From Deltaproteobacteria bacterium (GTDB taxonomy: Bacteria; Desulfobacterota; DSM-4660; Desulfatiglandales; HGW-15): a stretch of 9,374 nucleotides of DNA. Below the pieces are notes generated by a model, which made no database searches, was not told where the DNA came from, and saw only the letters and a program-made list of their open reading frames with translations. Numbering within the stretch: the first letter of the stretch is position 1; every line of letters begins with the position of its first letter. Shown here piece by piece: positions 6,447 to 9,374 of this stretch. Position numbers and translations under genes: made by a program. The stretch covers positions 1-9,374 of the forward strand of contig JAIPEI010000111.1 of assembly GCA_021737245.1 (NCBI GenBank), read 5' to 3'.

Positions 6447-7814
6447 TCACCGAAACCGCTGCTTCTCCTCCTCCACCGCCTCGATCAGGTCGTAGAAGAT
6501 GTTGGGAAGCTTGTTGGAGACCCGCTCCCAGGAAACGGTGGTGGGTGTCTGGAACAGGGCCCGGCGTGTCTTTTCCTCCACCCGGAGAATGGTTTGGGCC
6601 AGCCCCTCCTCCAGGAAGGGCCTGAACTCCGGGTGGGTGTTCACCAGCCGCAGAAAACGCTCGGTCATCCTCATGGGCGAGGTCAGCAGCTCGCCCGCGT
6701 GAAGGATGGAGTACCTGAATACGTTCTTGACGAGGTTTTCCTCCCCCTCCCGGTCATAGCTCAGGAAGCTGAACCCGGAGTCGTCGGAGTACTTCTTGAT
6801 AAGCTCCTCGGCCACGGCCTGGTAGGTGATCGAGAGATCCCGGATGAAGGTGTCCGAGATCTCCAGGCCTTCCTCGATGACGAGGGCGTTCATGAGGGTG
6901 GTCACGATGTCCACGGCCATGCGATTGAGGCCCCTGGTGTGGTCGTCTTTCGACACCTCCTGGTGCTTGTGGTCGAACGGTCTGTCCGTGAACATGACCT
7001 GGGCCGCCGAAGAGGCTTTTCGGTACACCTCGATCAAAGTGAAAATCTCCACGCCCCAGTTGGTGGCAAAGCGCATCTTCTTCAAGAGGTCCGAGTGAAA
7101 GGCCACCTCCCCCGAGAGCTGGTAGTTGAACCCCAGAAGGAAATCGATCAGGCGGAGCATCCGTTCGTCCTTGCTCTCTGTGAACTTGCGCTTGAGGGTC
7201 AGCAGCAGCGGATCGAGCAGGAGGCGCTTGACGCGGCCGTACAGAGCCCCGTCACGGATGCGCGTGTAGTAGGCCTTGGAAAAGTCGTAGTTGAGCGTCA
7301 CCACCGGGTAGAGGAGCCGGTCCAGCTGGACCGCCTTGAAGGTCCGGATATCCGCGTCGATGAGTCCGACGGACTTGGCGCCCAGGGCCAGGGCGATCCC
7401 GAAGCTCAGGAACATGTTCCGCCCCTTGCCCGGCTCCTGGATGTTGAAGCCCGCACGGGTCAGCCTGTGATAGATCGCCGAAAAGCCGGGACCGTCGTTC
7501 CACTGGAGGACATAGTTGCGGATGCCCTGCGCCCGGATGAGCCCGTGAAGCTCGCGGGCCTCTTCCTCCCCCGCCTGGTCCAGGCCGAAAATGATGCTCG
7601 AGAGATACGAGGTGCCGGCGAGCTGCTTGAGTATGTTCTCGAACACGGGGCGGTTGGCGGGTTCCGTGTACTCGCTCGCGAGCAGGGGGATGATCAGCAC
7701 GGTCTTCTGCCACTTGGAGTGGAGGCGAAGCCGGTTCTTGAGATGCTTTCGGTCCTGTCTCCGAAGGATGTGGAATGTCGTGATCCTGCTGTGGGTCTGG
7801 CTGAAGTTCGAGAT
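6447..7814 (-). CDS. gpgS: Glucosyl-3-phosphoglycerate synthase-like glycosyltransferase (GT81)
   Basis: This GT-A transferase is expected to make glucosyl-3-phosphoglycerate from an NDP-glucose and 3-phosphoglycerate in the cytoplasm. Numbered from the ATC at 7814 (455 residues), it shows PGKGRN (128-133), LIDADI (151-156, DxD motif), YQLSGEVAF (231-239), NWGVEIFTLIEVY (252-264) and DHKHQ (281-285), the same series as mycobacterial GpgS (GKG, DSD, QPLSGEY, GYGVEI). The first canonical start is GTG at 7700, but the in-frame 38 codons before it encode a convincing N-terminus (ISNFSQTHSRITTFHIL...) resembling the start of long GT81 proteins, and there is no ATG, GTG or TTG in that stretch. It leads a unit with the HAD phosphatase (18-base gap) and a second transferase. 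Sugar-donor specificity cannot be read from sequence; mannosyl- or other transfer remains possible. Confidence 0.82.
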   Translation of the reverse strand: MSNFSQTHSRITTFHILRRQDRKHLKNRLRLHSKWQKTVLIIPLLASEYTEPANRPVFENILKQLAGTSYLSSIIFGLDQAGEEEARELHGLIRAQGIRNYVLQWNDGPGFSAIYHRLTRAGFNIQEPGKGRNMFLSFGIALALGAKSVGLIDADIRTFKAVQLDRLLYPVVTLNYDFSKAYYTRIRDGALYGRVKRLLLDPLLLTLKRKFTESKDERMLRLIDFLLGFNYQLSGEVAFHSDLLKKMRFATNWGVEIFTLIEVYRKASSAAQVMFTDRPFDHKHQEVSKDDHTRGLNRMAVDIVTTLMNALVIEEGLEISDTFIRDLSITYQAVAEELIKKYSDDSGFSFLSYDREGEENLVKNVFRYSILHAGELLTSPMRMTERFLRLVNTHPEFRPFLEEGLAQTILRVEEKTRRALFQTPTTVSWERVSNKLPNIFYDLIEAVEEEKQRFR

Positions 7815-7829
7815 GGCTCGTCCCTCCCC
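7812..7829 (-). promoter_or_regulatory. Strong Shine-Dalgarno positioned for an ATC start codon
   Basis: Minus-strand GGGGAGGGA (7829-7821) places the core GGAGG eight bases before the in-frame ATC at 7814-7812. No ATG, GTG or TTG lies within a useful distance, and the only nearby ATG (7858) is in another frame, lies upstream of this site and has no ribosome binding site. The site therefore supports initiation at ATC, or a G-to-C sequence error in an original ATG. Confidence 0.55.
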
Positions 7830-7861
7830 GCGAGATCCGGACTGCTGACCGCCTTCATTCG

Positions 7862-7890
7862 AAGGTAGTGGAATCGGAGAACGATGTCAA
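7862..7890 (-). promoter_or_regulatory. Candidate promoter for the glycosylglycerate operon
   Basis: Minus-strand TTGACA (7890-7885) is followed after 17 bases by TACCTT (7867-7862). Transcription would begin near 7855, leaving a leader of about 40 bases before the strong Shine-Dalgarno and the ATC codon at 7814, and excluding the ATG at 7858 from the transcript. The -35 is perfect and the -10 is weak (3 of 6). It lies in the 111-base gap after ruvB, in which I see no intrinsic terminator. Confidence 0.45.
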
Positions 7891-7925
7891 TGCGTCGCGG
7901 GCCGCGGTCGGCGGGGCCTGGACGT

Positions 7926-8957
7926 CTAGAACAACCGTTCCTGGTCCGCGTCTTCCCGGCCGCAGGCCGGTTTCAAGCCGAAGTGGTCGTAGGCGCGTTT
8001 CGTGGCCACGCGGCCCCGGGGGGTGCGCTTGAGGAACCCCTCCTGGATGAGAAAGGGCTCGTACACGTCCTCGATGGTGTCCTTTTCCTCGCTGACCGCC
8101 GCGGACAGGGTGTCCACACCGACCGGCCCCCCTTCGAACTTCTCCATGATGGTGAGCATGATGTGGCGGTCCATGCCGTCCAGACCCCGCTCGTCCACCT
8201 CGAGCATGGCGAGGGCCTCCACGGCCACCTCCAGCGTGATGACGCCGTCCGCCCTGACCTGGGCGAAGTCCCGCACCCGTCTCAGAAGCCGGTTGCAGAC
8301 GCGGGGCGTGCCCCGGGAGCGGCGGGCGATCTCATAGGCCCCTTCGTCCCGGGTCTGGATGTCGAGCAGGCGGGCCGATCGCAGGGCGATCTCCTGGAGC
8401 TCCTCGGCCCGGTAAAAGTCCACCCGCAGGATCACGCCGAATCGGGCCCGGAGAGGCGGGGTCAGAAGACCGGCACGGGTGGTCGCTCCCACCAGGGTGA
8501 AGGGGGGGAGAGAGATCTTCATGGTTCGGGCCGAGGGCCCCTGGCCGATGATGATGTCGAGCTGGTAATCCTCCATGGCGGGGTAGAGGATCTCCTCCAC
8601 CACATGGTTCAGCCGGTGAATCTCGTCGATGAAGAGGACGTCGTGCGGCTCGAGGCCGGTCAGGATGGCGGCCAGGTCGCCCGGCCGCTCGATCACGGGA
8701 CCGGACGTGCTCTTGATGTTCACCCCCAGCTCCCGCGCGATGATGTGGGCCAGGGTCGTCTTCCCCAGGCCGGGGCTCCCGTGAAACAGGACGTGATCCA
8801 GGGCCTCGGCCCGACCGCGGGCGGCCTCGATGAAGATTTTGAGGTTCTTCTTGAGCTCCTCCTGCCCGACGTACTCGTCCAGGCTGGACGGCCGCAGGTT
8901 GACCTCCGTCGAGATCTCGTCGGGTTGGGGCTCGGGATCGATGATGCGCTCTTCCAT
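7926..8957 (-). CDS. ruvB: Holliday junction branch migration helicase RuvB
   Basis: A 343-residue AAA+ motor that, with RuvA, drives branch migration of Holliday junctions before RuvC cleavage. The N-terminus has the family's LRPSSLDEYVGQEELKKNL, then Walker A GSPGLGKTT (60-68), STSGPVIERPGDLAAIL, Walker B LFIDEIH (108-114), sensor 1 GATTR (157-161), the arginine finger in LRARFG (169-174) and the winged-helix C-terminal block PFLIQEGFLKRTPRGRVAT. Length is standard. The ATG at 8957 follows GAAGG closely. It lies 81 bases after ruvA in the usual ruvA-ruvB order. No intrinsic terminator is visible after its stop, so some transcription may run into the glycosylglycerate genes. Confidence 0.98.
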   Translation of the reverse strand: MEERIIDPEPQPDEISTEVNLRPSSLDEYVGQEELKKNLKIFIEAARGRAEALDHVLFHGSPGLGKTTLAHIIARELGVNIKSTSGPVIERPGDLAAILTGLEPHDVLFIDEIHRLNHVVEEILYPAMEDYQLDIIIGQGPSARTMKISLPPFTLVGATTRAGLLTPPLRARFGVILRVDFYRAEELQEIALRSARLLDIQTRDEGAYEIARRSRGTPRVCNRLLRRVRDFAQVRADGVITLEVAVEALAMLEVDERGLDGMDRHIMLTIMEKFEGGPVGVDTLSAAVSEEKDTIEDVYEPFLIQEGFLKRTPRGRVATKRAYDHFGLKPACGREDADQERLF

Positions 8958-8992
8958 GGGACCTTCTGCAAGGCTCGGGTGAAAAGGATGAG

Positions 8993-9034
8993 AAAAACGG
9001 GCATCCCGCCGCCGGCGGGAGACGCCGCCGCCCG
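8993..9034 (-). terminator. Possible attenuator between ruvA and ruvB
   Basis: On the minus strand, five T residues (8997-8993) directly follow an outer stem of 5 bp (GGGC-type arms 9034-9030 and 9002-8998) that encloses a strong inner hairpin, CCCGCC/GGCGGG around a 3-base loop (9005-9019). This looks like an intrinsic terminator with a branched stem. As ruvB has no obvious separate promoter, partial attenuation rather than full termination is more likely. The high G+C content makes chance hairpins common here. Confidence 0.35.
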
Positions 9035-9038
9035 GGCT

Positions 9039-9374
9039 CTAGGACAGCAGGCGCAGGGCCTCCCTGATCAGCTCTTCCAGGTTCGTGCCGTCGATCCCGC
9101 GTTGCGCCTTGTCCACGGCCTGCCTCGCCGAGCGTGAAGGGTACCCCAGGTTGACCAGCGCGGAGACGGCGTCCTTGGCGACCCGCTGATCGCCGCCGGC
9201 CCCGGCGCCGCCTTCCGGTCTTTCGACCGTGCCGTGCTCGGAGAGCAGGGTCGCGGCCCGATCCTTGAGCTCGAGAGCGATGCGCTCCGCCGTTTTCTTT
9301 CCCACGCCAGGAATCGCCCGGAGGCGCGAGGCGTTGCCGCCGGCCATCGCCTCGAGAAGCTCGCCGGGTCCGAT
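9039..9374 (-). CDS. ruvA: Holliday junction branch migration protein RuvA, 5' partial
   Basis: The C-terminal 111 residues of RuvA are visible; the frame is open to the window edge, and the Met at 9347 is internal because IGPGELLEA precedes it in frame. The second helix-hairpin-helix motif, LRAIPGVGKKTAERIALELKD, belongs to domain II, which binds the four-way junction. An acidic/glycine-rich flexible linker (about EGGAGAGGDQ) follows, then domain III, DAVSALVNLGYPSRSARQAVDKA, which contacts RuvB. The protein ends in EALRLLS, typical for the family. ruvB follows in the same direction. Confidence 0.95.
   Translation of the reverse strand: MGPGELLEAMAGGNASRLRAIPGVGKKTAERIALELKDRAATLLSEHGTVERPEGGAGAGGDQRVAKDAVSALVNLGYPSRSARQAVDKAQRGIDGTNLEELIREALRLLS

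Noticed and set aside
7815..7858. ATG at 7858 as the start of the GpgS-like gene
   Set aside because: It is in a different frame from the transferase, has no Shine-Dalgarno, and would lie upstream of the predicted transcription start. It would be relevant only if a frameshift or sequence error exists between 7815 and 7858.

Overview
The window is GC-rich chromosomal DNA (clearly above 60% G+C by eye, with strong G/C preference at third codon positions), tightly packed and with no sign of mobile DNA, tRNA, rRNA or CRISPR. The gene mix (a DUF1566 lipoprotein-type domain, a WbqC-family protein, a divergent polysaccharide deacetylase, GT81-type glycosyltransferases and ruvAB) fits a Desulfobacterota ('deltaproteobacterial') genome. 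That placement is an impression from gene content, not a phylogenetic result.

Layout, left to right. (1) 1-594, plus strand: the 3' part of a DUF1566 protein, closed by a strong intrinsic terminator at 624-658. (2) 665-2702, minus strand: a compact unit read as Tat-exported divergent polysaccharide deacetylase, a 39-residue ORF, a 130-residue unknown protein joined to it by an ATGA overlap, and a WbqC-family protein. (3) 2703-2871: a divergent intergenic region carrying a near-perfect palindrome that looks like an NrdR box. (4) 2872-4239, plus strand: glycerate 2-kinase (MOFRL family), ending in a purine/pyrimidine hairpin terminator shared with the convergent operon. (5) 4269-7814, minus strand: a three-gene unit read as GpgS-like glucosyl-3-phosphoglycerate synthase, HAD phosphatase of the mannosyl/glucosyl-3-phosphoglycerate phosphatase type, and a second GT81-like glycosyltransferase. 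(6) 7926-9374, minus strand: ruvB and the 3' part of ruvA, upstream of the osmolyte unit on the same strand with no terminator seen between.

How it fits together: the three-gene unit plus the convergent glycerate kinase reads as a compatible-solute locus for glucosylglycerate or a further glycosylated derivative such as mannosylglucosylglycerate. GpgS would join an activated sugar to 3-phosphoglycerate, the HAD enzyme would remove the phosphate, and the second transferase would either add another sugar or make glucosylglycerate directly from free glycerate. The kinase would act on the same glycerate pool.

The points most worth checking are the start of the GpgS-like gene (reading-frame evidence puts it at an ATC codon behind a perfect Shine-Dalgarno sequence, 38 codons upstream of the first canonical start), the NrdR-box-like palindrome far from any ribonucleotide reductase gene, the identity of the second glycosyltransferase, and the overlapping 39-residue ORF.
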